Source: Clostridium sp. Marseille-P299
GTDB lineage: Bacteria > Bacillota > Clostridia > Lachnospirales > Lachnospiraceae
Length of the DNA stretch: 64,000 nucleotides
Direction of reading: 5' to 3'
Assembly (NCBI RefSeq): GCF_900078195.1
Contig: NZ_FJVE01000007.1
Span: 1,798,001 to 1,862,000, forward strand
Part shown: positions 54,626-63,089 of the stretch, piece after piece
Numbering within the stretch: position 1 is the stretch's first letter
How the letters are laid out: each line of letters begins with the position of its first letter
Translations under genes and position numbers: made by a program
The notes under the pieces: model-generated
Told to the model about the DNA's origin: nothing
What the model saw: only the letters and a program-made list of their open reading frames with translations
Database searches by the model: none

Positions 54626-54858
54626 GGTAATCCTCCTTTGTCTTTGTTATGATTGGTTCCAACTTCTCAAATATCTAAACAGGTTTGTTAGTTACACGGG
54701 AGCTACGTCCCAACTTGCTGAATCGAATGAATGATAATGAGAGCTGGCTGACAGGTTTAACGTCGGGCGTGGTGTCCCATCTAGAATTACGTCAGCCAAT
54801 CAATCTCATCATAACAAAAAATAAGAATAGAGACAAAATCTCTACTCTTATATAGTAC
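54626..54858 (-). ncRNA. Candidate bridge RNA region of the IS110 element
   Basis: Non-coding 230 bases upstream of the transposase start. They contain possible stems, for example GGGAGCTACGTCCC (54699-54712). In IS110 relatives this region encodes the RNA that pairs with target and donor. Position is the main support; a structure is not proven here. Confidence 0.35.
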
Positions 54859-55694
54859 AAACTAGATTTTCTAAACAAGAGTGTTAATAAAACATTTTCA
54901 CCTTTTTGTCCCTCTACGGTATCCATTTCGACCACAGATAAGTCAGTATGGTGCTGGATCAACTCTGTGAAATTACTATATGTTCGGTTTAAACAATACT
55001 CCCTATTTACAGAAACCTTAGATGTATGAGACTTTCTGATTTTATATTTTACCTTTCTTGGGAGATCAATGTTTCTCACAGTAAAAACATTCTTACTTAT
55101 GTATTTGTAAAGGGTTCGACGAGAACAAAGAATCTCGCCAGAATGATGGGCATAAATGTGCGCTAGAGATTGTCCTTTTAATATAAGTGGTGATATTAAT
55201 TGATCTAACTTTTGCATACTTTCAGGTGATTGATTTATACCTTCCCTAGAGGACGATAGGAGCTCTCGGTAGCAATCATCAGAGTATTTGGCTACATATA
55301 TTAATCGATGATAAGGACAACTTACAAGACTAGGACATGCGTTACATACATAAGGTGGCTTATCTAATCTACCACATGTTTTTGACGTATATTTAGCACA
55401 TTTGTTATAACACTTGGAACATTCATTACAAGTTTTGTAACATACTATATCTTTGCATACATGTCTTTCATTACAAGTTTTGTAATGTATGCATCGTGGT
55501 AATGAATTACGTGATTTATGCTGCTTTAAAGTCCTATGTTTTCTTACTTCTTTTGAAATGGTGGAGGGATCTTTGTTCACCTGTGCTGCAATAATAGAGA
55601 AGGGCTTTCCAGCGTTTAATCCTAGTTCAATAATAATACGATCACTTAGTGTTAAATGTTTTTGGTTATCTTTCATAGTTTCCTCTTTCTGCAC
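54859..55694 (-). pseudogene. IS30-family transposase, N-terminal part
   Basis: Helix-turn-helix start (LTLSDRIIIELGLNAGKPFS, NKDPSTISKEVRKHRTL), a Cys-rich segment (CKDIVCYKTCNECSKCYNKC), then VVEMDTVEGQKGENVLLTLL where the first catalytic Asp lies. The open frame continues into the IS110 element as meaningless sequence and stops at 54792; true homology ends at RKSSL. Confidence 0.85.
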
Positions 55695-55811
55695 AGACAG
55701 ATAACCATATAACCATAGTAACAGAACATAAAGAGTTGTGCACGACTAAATTCCAGTAAATAAGGAGACTAGAATTTACTCGTGCAAACTGGAATTTACT
55801 TTTTCATTTAA

Positions 55812-55826
55812 CAAGGGAAAAAATTG
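55812..55826 (+). repeat. Flanking direct repeat, right copy
   Basis: CAAGGGAAAAAATTG, four bases outside the right end of the IS30-family element, identical to 52616-52630. Confidence 0.7.
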
Positions 55827-55847
55827 AGGTATATTCCATTGTAAATT

Positions 55848-55911
55848 AATGTAATTTATATGTAAAATTATTACATTTTATATTGACTAAAGACCGACAA
55901 CACGATATTAT
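55848..55911 (+). promoter_or_regulatory. Promoter and inverted repeat of the peptide maturation cluster
   Basis: TTGACT (55883-55888), 17-base spacer, TATTAT (55906-55911). AATGTAAT and ATTACATT (55848-55855 and 55870-55877) form an inverted repeat directly upstream of the -35 box, a possible activator site. Confidence 0.6.
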
Positions 55912-55974
55912 TATAGCAAGCGGTAATGGCGCTATGGACTTTAGATTGATTTAGTCGATAGGAGGATAATGCGA

Positions 55975-57426
55975 ATGTCGTTATATATTAAGCTATTTAG
56001 CACACCGAATGGGAAATACATATTTGATGTGAATAGCAACATGATGTTACCAATTTTAGAGTCGTCGTTTGAATATCTGCAAAAGCTCTTGTCCGAAGAA
56101 ATTCAAGATGATGTATGTTTACCAGATGAATTAAGAGAACTAAAAGAGAACGGATATATATCCTCCGATAGTAAGGTAAAAGAAATTAAACATTCTTATA
56201 CTGATTTTCTACCTACTTTCCTTGAACGCAAACTATCTAAAATCACGTTGCAATTGACCCAAAACTGTAATTTTCGATGTAAGTATTGCATTTATTCTGA
56301 TACTCGCAATCTTGGTCAGCGCACCCATTCACCCCAAATTATGGAATGGGAAACAGCAAAATGTGCTATAGATTTCATATGGGAACACGCTGTAGATAGT
56401 AACAGTGTTAACATCGGACTTTATGGCGGTGAACCCCTGTTAGAATTTCATTTGCTTAAACAGATTGTCGAGTATAGTGAGGAACGTTTTCGGGGCAAAG
56501 CATTAACATTCAACATGACTTCTAATGGTACACTTTTAAATGAAGATATTATTCTATTTCTTGAAAAACATAATATTTCACTGATGATAAGCCTGGATGG
56601 ACCTAGGGAAGTCAATGACCTTAACCGTGTATTTGCAGATGGTCGTGGCTCATATGACGCAGTAACGAAAGGTATTTCGCTGGTACGGAAAGTCGCTCCA
56701 GATTATGCTAAGAATATGCAGATAAGCATGGTTATGGATCCACAGCTCGATTTTGATTGTTTCAACTCTGTTTGCATTGATGGAGACGAGTTTGATAAAT
56801 TAAATATAGTTTCTTCAATTGTAGATTATACCTATGATGGACAAACACTATGTTTTTCTGAAGAATACACGTGGAAATATGAATATCAACGTTTTTTAGC
56901 ACTACTTGCTCATTTTGGACGCTTTCCAGACGAATTAGTTTCTCCGATTTTAAAACGTTCTGTGGGTATGGTTGTCAAAGATAATATTAAAATTGATGCT
57001 CCGTCAGCTCTTCGCTATTTCGATGCTCCGTCAGGACCGTGTATTCCTGGTCAGTTACGACTATTTGTCAATACGTATGGTAAATTTTTTCCTTGCGAAC
57101 GTGTAAGCGAAACTACGCCTTGTATGTGCATCGGAAGTCTCGAAGAAGGTTTTAACTATGAAAATGCCTCTGCCATATTAAACGTTGGTAAAATCACTGA
57201 AAGTGCTTGTAAAAACTGTTGGTGTTTTCGATATTGTACGATATGTGCAAAAAAAGCAGATGATGGTACAGATAAATTGTCTGATATAGTAAAGATATCT
57301 AATTGTGACGAAGTTAAAAGAGCTACTATTAATAAGTTGAAGCATTATCTTTTGTTTAAGGAAGTACCATTTTATTATTCTGCTGAAGTTAGGCGTATAA
57401 AGAGTTGTGAGGTGAGCAATCAATGA
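55975..57426 (+). CDS. ccpM: Cys-rich peptide radical SAM/SPASM maturase (CcpM type)
   Basis: 483 residues from the second of two ATGs; AGGAGG is 9 bases before it and only 3 before the first ATG (55969). The N-terminal 75 residues look like a peptide-recognition region. The 4Fe-4S cluster motif is CNFRCKYC (Cys98, Cys102, Cys105), followed by NIGLYGGEPLLEF and MISLDGP. The C-terminal SPASM domain has many cysteines (GPCIPGQ, FFPCERV, CMCIGS, ACKNCWCFRYCTIC) for auxiliary clusters. It matches the family that modifies CLI_3235-class Cys-rich precursors. It likely forms thioether or similar links in the precursor at 58902 (inference). Confidence 0.9.
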   Translation: MSLYIKLFSTPNGKYIFDVNSNMMLPILESSFEYLQKLLSEEIQDDVCLPDELRELKENGYISSDSKVKEIKHSYTDFLPTFLERKLSKITLQLTQNCNFRCKYCIYSDTRNLGQRTHSPQIMEWETAKCAIDFIWEHAVDSNSVNIGLYGGEPLLEFHLLKQIVEYSEERFRGKALTFNMTSNGTLLNEDIILFLEKHNISLMISLDGPREVNDLNRVFADGRGSYDAVTKGISLVRKVAPDYAKNMQISMVMDPQLDFDCFNSVCIDGDEFDKLNIVSSIVDYTYDGQTLCFSEEYTWKYEYQRFLALLAHFGRFPDELVSPILKRSVGMVVKDNIKIDAPSALRYFDAPSGPCIPGQLRLFVNTYGKFFPCERVSETTPCMCIGSLEEGFNYENASAILNVGKITESACKNCWCFRYCTICAKKADDGTDKLSDIVKISNCDEVKRATINKLKHYLLFKEVPFYYSAEVRRIKSCEVSNQ

Positions 57427-58523
57427 GAATTCCGGTAGCACTATATCCATTCAGTTCCAAACATTTACCAGTTGTAAAATTCTTTAATAAATTACAGAAC
57501 CGTTATACACTAAGTGAATTAATTTCATTTCCTGGCAATGGACTTGTTGGGAAAGATGCAGGTTATTCGCGTGCACATCCTGATGTAGGATTAACTGTAA
57601 CAGATGCGTTATTTTCAGAGCGTTCCGCGTGGGACATGTTGGTTTTCGCAGATGTGACGAGTGCACAATATGAATACGCCGTAAACATTGAGGATATTTT
57701 CGAACGTTTGTTGCAAGCGGATAAGATTCTTCACTATTTTAGCAGTTATACAAATGCTCCACAGAGAGTGCAGTTGCTTTCAGAAATCTATTCGAAAAAG
57801 GTTAAGTTTAGCGAGGAAACTATTCTAGAGGCTTCCAAGTATGGAATAAGTGAAAACGAATTCTCGTACCTTGATAAACCAGTTGTGCTGGTTGGCGGGC
57901 TTTTTGAGGAAGCAGATGTTTTTGAAGTTTTGTTGGGGTTGGTGGATAAACTTCGTGACGAGGGTCTCACTGTGACTACAGTTACAAAGAATTCCATCGG
58001 AAGAATGTTTGGGTTTCATACATTATCTCATATTATTGGGAGATGTGATCTTAGCGAAGCACAAAAAGTACACGAAATTAACCGATTTATTAAAGCTCTC
58101 GAATTGATTGAAAGACCGGATGTTGTTTTGCTCGAGGCTCCGGATGCTTTAAAGCGTTTTAATGATTATGCTCCTAATGGGTTTGGAATTCGTACATATA
58201 TGCTATGTCAAGCGATAAATCCTGATTACTTGGTGTGTTGTGTGCCATGTGATCTAGCGATTGGTGAATTGGTTGATAGGCTGAGTGCTGACTTTTCGAA
58301 TAAGTTCGGGTCTTCAATCCATGCAGTTCATGTCAGTAATGTGGTGATAGATTCTATGAATGTTATGCAAGAGTATGCGCTCTCTCATGTTCATGTAGAT
58401 TTGCAAACTGTACAAAAGCAAATTAATAGCCAAAGAGCAATCTCGAAGATTCCGCTCTTTGATGTTGTGGGGCAAGGTGTAGATGATTTATACACCCATA
58501 TGCGATCCTTCTTACTGTCTTAA
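57423..58523 (+). CDS. Peptide maturation system protein, TIGR04066 type
   Basis: 366 residues. The start ATG overlaps the maturase stop (ATGA), so translation is coupled. N-terminal RIPVALYPFSSKHLPVVKFF, VGGLFEEADVFEVLLGLVDK, GFGIRTYMLCQAINPDYLVC and the C-terminal VDSMNVMQ-like segment are as in the family named in TIGRFAM for this bacteriocin system. The middle resembles a P-loop-less Rossmann-type fold. The biochemical role is unknown; constant co-occurrence with CcpM implies a part in modification or leader handling. Confidence 0.82.
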   Translation: MRIPVALYPFSSKHLPVVKFFNKLQNRYTLSELISFPGNGLVGKDAGYSRAHPDVGLTVTDALFSERSAWDMLVFADVTSAQYEYAVNIEDIFERLLQADKILHYFSSYTNAPQRVQLLSEIYSKKVKFSEETILEASKYGISENEFSYLDKPVVLVGGLFEEADVFEVLLGLVDKLRDEGLTVTTVTKNSIGRMFGFHTLSHIIGRCDLSEAQKVHEINRFIKALELIERPDVVLLEAPDALKRFNDYAPNGFGIRTYMLCQAINPDYLVCCVPCDLAIGELVDRLSADFSNKFGSSIHAVHVSNVVIDSMNVMQEYALSHVHVDLQTVQKQINSQRAISKIPLFDVVGQGVDDLYTHMRSFLLS

Positions 58524-58538
58524 ATGGAAAGGGAATAG

Positions 58539-58817
58539 GTGATTATTATTGTGGAGTTGAATGATGTTATCCATTATAAGATAGTTGATGTCTTACTACA
58601 TAGGTTTAATATTCCAGAGACATTACTCATACCAGAGCTTTGGGATGAACCACTAACCGGAAGTATTTTTCAATTTTCGGGTGTTGATTTTGTGTATCTT
58701 TTTTTTGAGTTAGAAAAAGCATTTGATATTAGAATATCTAATACGTTTCTTAAGGAATATGGATTTTCCACTGTGAATAAAATTGCATATGCAATTGGTG
58801 TACAAAGTGTTATTTAA
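58539..58817 (+). CDS. Acyl-carrier-like maturation protein lacking the phosphopantetheine serine
   Basis: 92 residues from GTG (another GTG is four codons in, at 58551). The four-helix carrier-protein pattern is present: FQFSGVDFVYLFFELEKAFD aligns with the helix II start of acyl carrier proteins (DSLDLVELVMALEEEFD). The aligned position of the modified serine is Gly48, so attachment of phosphopantetheine is not expected. This is the family recorded as a peptide-maturation carrier-related protein. It may act as a scaffold (inference). Confidence 0.78.
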   Translation: MIIIVELNDVIHYKIVDVLLHRFNIPETLLIPELWDEPLTGSIFQFSGVDFVYLFFELEKAFDIRISNTFLKEYGFSTVNKIAYAIGVQSVI

Positions 58818-58901
58818 TTTAGTATTTATTTTGATATATTATTTATTCTGCAAGTCAAGTACAATGGGGATTCATAATTTATTGAGAGGAGGTGAAGTAC
58901 A

Positions 58902-59111
58902 ATGAAAAATTTACGTAAAAGAGGTATTGTTGCAGATTCAGTTGAGGCGTATGTATGTATGTGTGCATATGCAGCTTGTTCCTGCACTTGTGCTTGTGTG
59001 TGTGTGTGTCAAGTTGGTAATCCGACAGCTACTGATAATCAGAATGACATCACTGGTGCGTATAACCCCGTTACTAACTACACAGGTGGCGATTCAGCTA
59101 ACGGAAGATAA
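58902..59111 (+). CDS. Cys-rich ribosomal peptide precursor (CLI_3235 type)
   Basis: 69 residues behind GAGAGGAGGTG. Leader about residues 1-17 (MKNLRKRGIVADSVEAY) is followed by the core VCMCAYAACSCTCACVCVC with cysteines 19, 21, 26, 28, 30, 32, 34 and 36, then a Cys-free tail rich in Asn, Thr and Gly (residues 37-69). The alternating CxC spacing and the maturase upstream mark it as the substrate of that enzyme. The product is expected to be a modified antimicrobial or signalling peptide. A (TG)7 run at 58996-59010 encodes the end of the core. Confidence 0.88.
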   Translation: MKNLRKRGIVADSVEAYVCMCAYAACSCTCACVCVCQVGNPTATDNQNDITGAYNPVTNYTGGDSANGR

Positions 59112-59199
59112 AGCTTTGTCTTAATGTTATGTTGGTGTAACTACGACTAATTGAATCTAGCGAATCAGGTTTCTCCATTACATTGAACTTGGTGACCTC

Positions 59200-59219
59200 G
59201 TCTCACCTATAGGTGAGAC
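59200..59219 (+). terminator. Perfect 20-bp palindrome after the precursor gene
   Basis: GTCTCACCTATAGGTGAGAC can form an 8-bp stem with a TATA loop. No T run follows. It probably stabilises or partly terminates the precursor mRNA, so that the peptide is made in excess over the transporter. Confidence 0.65.
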
Positions 59220-59299
59220 CAGGATTATATTAAGAAGAAATTCTGAAATTTATAACTTTTAAGCGGTTAATGAAAGTAAAGAATCAGAGGAGTGCTAAC

Positions 59300-62200
59300 A
59301 TGAAATTGAATGTGCTTTTTCGCTCAACAATTCGACAGCCGGTACGTTCGGTTCTTTTATTTTTGCTTGTGGGGGCTATTTCATTTTTATTTGTTTCCCG
59401 GGCAGTCGAGTATTTTGTGATAAATCAGGAGGTAGAGCGTATCTCCGCTTATTACCGTGCGATCGCCACCTTACATACGCAGGATACGGACGATGTCACC
59501 AATGGTATCTCTATTGTCAAGGACAGTAAATACGTGGCGTTCGACGACAACTGGCGGATGTCCACGGGTGTACTTCAAGGGTTATATAATCCAGACATTG
59601 ACGGAACCAGCAGTGATTACCCCGGTTCCCCCGTCTCTTCTGTCGGGCTGAATGTTAGCGATATATTAATATACGGAACGATTGATTCAAAGGAGATTTT
59701 AGAAATACCGTCAGATTTGCACAGGTTAACTGAAACTCAATACCAGGTTAATTTTAAGGTGGACTATGTGGAAGCTGGTTATCCTGAACGTGTGAGGGTT
59801 GGACAGCTTGTTACGCTGTCCCTCGACGATGAAAGTGAAGAGGTTGCAAAAGAACTGTATGAGTCCCTCAACCAGGGCGTACGTTATTTCCTTCGGGCGT
59901 ATTACAATCCCGACTCAAAGGAATTCCGACTCAAGCCAATCATCGGTGAGTTGTGGGCTTTTCCCGTTCAAGCAGGAGAAACCATTGACTTTAGTTCCGA
60001 TGAGTGGGCAGACTTTGCCAATGAAGTAGCGGTACTAAAGGAAAATCAAAGCACTATGCTAGTTGTCGGCTTAAAAGACATGAGCGCTCAACCTATGGTG
60101 CAACCTACCTATTCCAAGGAAGGTCGCTACTATTTGGTTGATGGGCGATGGCTGAATATGGAGGATAACAACAATGCCAACCGTGTCTGTATGGTACGCC
60201 AAGAGTTTGCCCAGCTTCGCGGCTTGTCGGTGGGAGATAGGATTACGCTGACGATGAGGGAATTAAAAACGCTGTATTATGGATATATCATATTCGGCGA
60301 GGATTGGGATCATTGGGAAAACTACGATACGTATACCGAGACGTTTGAGATTGCGGGTATTTATAACATTATGACCACAAGTAGCACAGGATTAACTTCA
60401 CGCAATCTCCGAGTTTTCATACCAGATTCCTGTATGCCCGTTGAAATCGGTATCTTAGGGAATACTCAAAGTTCCTATAGTTTTGTCCTGAACTCGCCTA
60501 GAGACATACAGTCATTCACCGAAGAGACCAGCACTGCGTTATCGGCAATCGGTATGCGTGCGGTGTTTATGGACAACGGATGGGAGACTTTCAATGCGTC
60601 AACCGAACCGATATTAAGTTCCACGTCTTTGAATGCACTGGTATCTGGACTGACTCTCATCCTAGCACTGCTTCTAGCTGTGTTCCTTTATCTACGTGGA
60701 CGCAGGCACGACTTTGCCATCCTGCGAGCCTTGGGAGTATCTAAGAAGGCCACCGTTTTCTGGATGCTCTTGCCGATGCTAGTGATTGGCGGCGGTGGCA
60801 CCATCATAAGCGGGGTTTTATCATGGAGGTACACACTTGGGAAAGTTTTTAAGACGCTGGCTTCGCTTAAAGGCTCCACGGAATTTACAGTGTCTGCGTC
60901 GCTACCTCTTACCTGGCTAGCCTTACTTTGTATTAGCATCGTAGCTTTTATGATTACTCTTACGTTTTTCGGGGTGTTGTCACTTGCCAGCCAGCCAGTC
61001 TTGATGTTACTTTTGAATACTGGTTCACGAGTAAAGCAGAATAAAAAAGTTGGTAACACAGTCAACGAAATCAAAGAGGATAATACTTCCCCTGTGAGAG
61101 GGAGCACTGCGGCAAACATAGTTTGCAGCATCGGCAAAAACCCAGAGTCTCATACGAATCTTGGGTTTGCCCAAATTACCCGCTATGTATTCCACCATAT
61201 CGTCCGCGCCCCCCTTAAAACCTGTCTTGCGATTGTTTTGCCAATGTGTTCTATCGCAGCTATTGGGTGGATACATCAAACGATAGTATTCAGCACCGGT
61301 GAAGTAGCACGTCTTTATGAAACAACCGTCGTAACCGGTGACATCATCAAAGGTAATACAACTTCGTATAATGGAGGAGAGAGTGGTTCATTTATCAGAA
61401 AACAAACGATTGACGACCTCGTGAGCACAGGTTATATCAAAGATATGTATGTGGAATCAGCAGCGGAAGCTGTTGTTTATCCTATGATAGATGGTATATT
61501 ACAACTTAATATTGCCAAAAGTGGTATCGTTTTGTACGGATTTGACAGGCCAGAGCACTTTTTCTCAGGGAGCGGCAAAAACATTAAAATAGAATATTCA
61601 GGAAGCATAAGTGAAACTCTTTTTACCAAGAAATTCTCTTCAGACAGTGACATAATCTCGACGGGAGAGCCTCCACCTGCGGTGCTTCCAAAAATGCTAA
61701 TGGAGCGCTTAAGCGTACAAATTGGAAATGTGATAAATATTGAAAGTGGCTACAAAGCCTACACATTTAGAGTGGCAGGGCAGTATTCCGAGCCGATTGC
61801 TGGCAACCTTGGCTCCAGTGTGGAGACCATTCTTATGCCGTTATCTATGCTTACACTCTTAAAAGAAGGTGAGCTATTGTACATCTCGGCAGAATTTGTG
61901 ATAGACCCAGCAAAGAATAGAGACTTAGCGTCGTTTCGAGAAGAAGCCGAAAGCATTGTTATGCGGTCTGACGCTGGGGTTGTTGAGCTTAGGTTATTGC
62001 TTTGGGATGAAGAACTTACCAAGGTCGTTGGTCCTCTAGAAAAAAACATTGAGCTGTTAACCGTACTCTACCCAGTAGTTGTAGTGGTGTCAACGTTGAT
62101 TGCCATTGTATTATCACTGCTGTTGATTACGCAGCGATCGAAAGAGACAGCCATTATGAGGATACTGGGGGCAACGAAGTTACGCGTTCGTATCGCACTC

Positions 62201-62407
62201 ACTTTAGAGCAAGCCATACTTTGCCTCACCGGGGCTATCATAGGCTTGATATTGGTTACGTTATTAAACGGAAGTACAATTTCATTACCAGGTTCTGTTG
62301 TGCTGTGTGCTTTCGTTTACTTCGCTGGAACATTACTTGGAGCGGTTGTTGGTGCAGGCTTTGCTGTCGAACGCAGCCCTCTTGAACTTTTACAGGTCAA
62401 AGAATAG
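59300..62407 (+). CDS. FtsX/MacB-type ABC transporter permease
   Basis: 1035 residues from the ATG behind AGAGGAG (an in-frame ATG at 59270 has none). Layout: N-terminal helix (about 15-35), a long outer domain (about 40-445), three helices (about 450-585), a charged loop, another helix with an outer domain (about 640-890), and three C-terminal helices ending GFAVERSPLELL. This is the double FtsX form of a MacB-like exporter. The gene is visibly richer in G+C than the maturation genes and partly different in codon use. Works with the ATPase that follows; likely exports the peptide or gives immunity. Confidence 0.82.
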   Translation: MKLNVLFRSTIRQPVRSVLLFLLVGAISFLFVSRAVEYFVINQEVERISAYYRAIATLHTQDTDDVTNGISIVKDSKYVAFDDNWRMSTGVLQGLYNPDIDGTSSDYPGSPVSSVGLNVSDILIYGTIDSKEILEIPSDLHRLTETQYQVNFKVDYVEAGYPERVRVGQLVTLSLDDESEEVAKELYESLNQGVRYFLRAYYNPDSKEFRLKPIIGELWAFPVQAGETIDFSSDEWADFANEVAVLKENQSTMLVVGLKDMSAQPMVQPTYSKEGRYYLVDGRWLNMEDNNNANRVCMVRQEFAQLRGLSVGDRITLTMRELKTLYYGYIIFGEDWDHWENYDTYTETFEIAGIYNIMTTSSTGLTSRNLRVFIPDSCMPVEIGILGNTQSSYSFVLNSPRDIQSFTEETSTALSAIGMRAVFMDNGWETFNASTEPILSSTSLNALVSGLTLILALLLAVFLYLRGRRHDFAILRALGVSKKATVFWMLLPMLVIGGGGTIISGVLSWRYTLGKVFKTLASLKGSTEFTVSASLPLTWLALLCISIVAFMITLTFFGVLSLASQPVLMLLLNTGSRVKQNKKVGNTVNEIKEDNTSPVRGSTAANIVCSIGKNPESHTNLGFAQITRYVFHHIVRAPLKTCLAIVLPMCSIAAIGWIHQTIVFSTGEVARLYETTVVTGDIIKGNTTSYNGGESGSFIRKQTIDDLVSTGYIKDMYVESAAEAVVYPMIDGILQLNIAKSGIVLYGFDRPEHFFSGSGKNIKIEYSGSISETLFTKKFSSDSDIISTGEPPPAVLPKMLMERLSVQIGNVINIESGYKAYTFRVAGQYSEPIAGNLGSSVETILMPLSMLTLLKEGELLYISAEFVIDPAKNRDLASFREEAESIVMRSDAGVVELRLLLWDEELTKVVGPLEKNIELLTVLYPVVVVVSTLIAIVLSLLLITQRSKETAIMRILGATKLRVRIALTLEQAILCLTGAIIGLILVTLLNGSTISLPGSVVLCAFVYFAGTLLGAVVGAGFAVERSPLELLQVKE

Positions 62408-62419
62408 GAGGAACAGACA

Positions 62420-63082
62420 TTGCTTAAACTTGAAAATGTTGGATATCGATATAAACAGGGTGACCGCGATGCACTGACCGGAATAAATTGTACGTTTGAT
62501 AGCGAATTGTTTCATGCTATTATTGGGACTTCTGGTAGTGGAAAAAGCACGTTGTTATCTCTTATGGCAGGACTTGATAAACCAGGAGTCGGCAGAATAT
62601 CGATCAATGGCGAAGATTTGTCAAAACTTAACTTAGACCGCTACCGCCGGGAACAAGTGTCAATGATCTTCCAAGCCTTTCAGCTGTTCCCTATGCTTTC
62701 TGCAATCGAAAATGTTATATATCCAATGGAATTAAACGGCGTGCCGCTTAAGCAAGCTAAGATGAGGGCTATGGAGCTTCTAGGTGCGGTGGATATAACG
62801 AAAGAGAAACATCGACGTTACCCATCGCGATTATCGGGCGGTGAACAGCAGCGGGTGGCGATAGCACGTGCATTGGCAGGTGGTGCTCGGATACTATTAG
62901 CGGATGAGCCCACAGGAAACTTGGATACTGTCAATGGTAACCGAGTGATTGAAATTCTTAGCAATCTCGCACACAACGACGGTTACTGTGTTATTGTAGT
63001 CACTCACGATTTGAGTATTGCGAACTCCGCTGATCGCGTGTATCGCATGACCGATGGGATACTTGCTGAAGAAAATAGGTAG
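62420..63082 (+). CDS. MacB/LolD-type ABC transporter ATPase
   Basis: 220 residues from TTG behind AGGAGG. Walker A GTSGSGKST, Q-loop FQAFQLFPML, signature LSGGEQQRVAIARAL, Walker B ILLADEPTGNLD and switch VVTHDL are complete. Forms the ATPase of the permease 12 bases upstream. Such pairs export peptides or confer self-immunity in bacteriocin operons. Confidence 0.9.
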   Translation: MLKLENVGYRYKQGDRDALTGINCTFDSELFHAIIGTSGSGKSTLLSLMAGLDKPGVGRISINGEDLSKLNLDRYRREQVSMIFQAFQLFPMLSAIENVIYPMELNGVPLKQAKMRAMELLGAVDITKEKHRRYPSRLSGGEQQRVAIARALAGGARILLADEPTGNLDTVNGNRVIEILSNLAHNDGYCVIVVTHDLSIANSADRVYRMTDGILAEENR

Positions 63083-63089
63083 GATAGAT

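Larger units (their letters stand above)
53342..54858 (-). mobile_element. IS110-family insertion sequence
   Basis: About 1.5 kb bounded by AAAC on both sides (53338-53341 and 54859-54862), where the interrupted IS30 gene can be rejoined. No clear terminal inverted repeats, as is usual for IS110. The non-coding part (54626-54858), upstream of the transposase gene on the minus strand, is where the guide (bridge) RNA of this family is normally encoded. Confidence 0.8.
52637..55807 (-). mobile_element. IS30-family element interrupted by an IS110-family element
   Basis: Exact 21-bp inverted ends ATGAAAAAGTAAATTCCAGT plus T (52637-52657) and the reverse complement (55787-55807). The total is about 3.2 kb, or about 1.65 kb without the inner element, normal for IS30. 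Inside both ends there are further copies of the core ACTAAATTCCAG in both orientations (52681, 52799, 55743, 55769), probable transposase-binding sites. The transposase gene is split and thus inactive. Confidence 0.75.

Noticed and set aside
58927..59124. 65-codon frame overlapping the peptide precursor
   Set aside because: It is a shadow frame without its own ribosome site, and its Val-Cys text comes from the same TG repeat.
60688..61279. Minus-strand open frames inside the permease gene
   Set aside because: They lie opposite a well-supported permease gene and show no family pattern.
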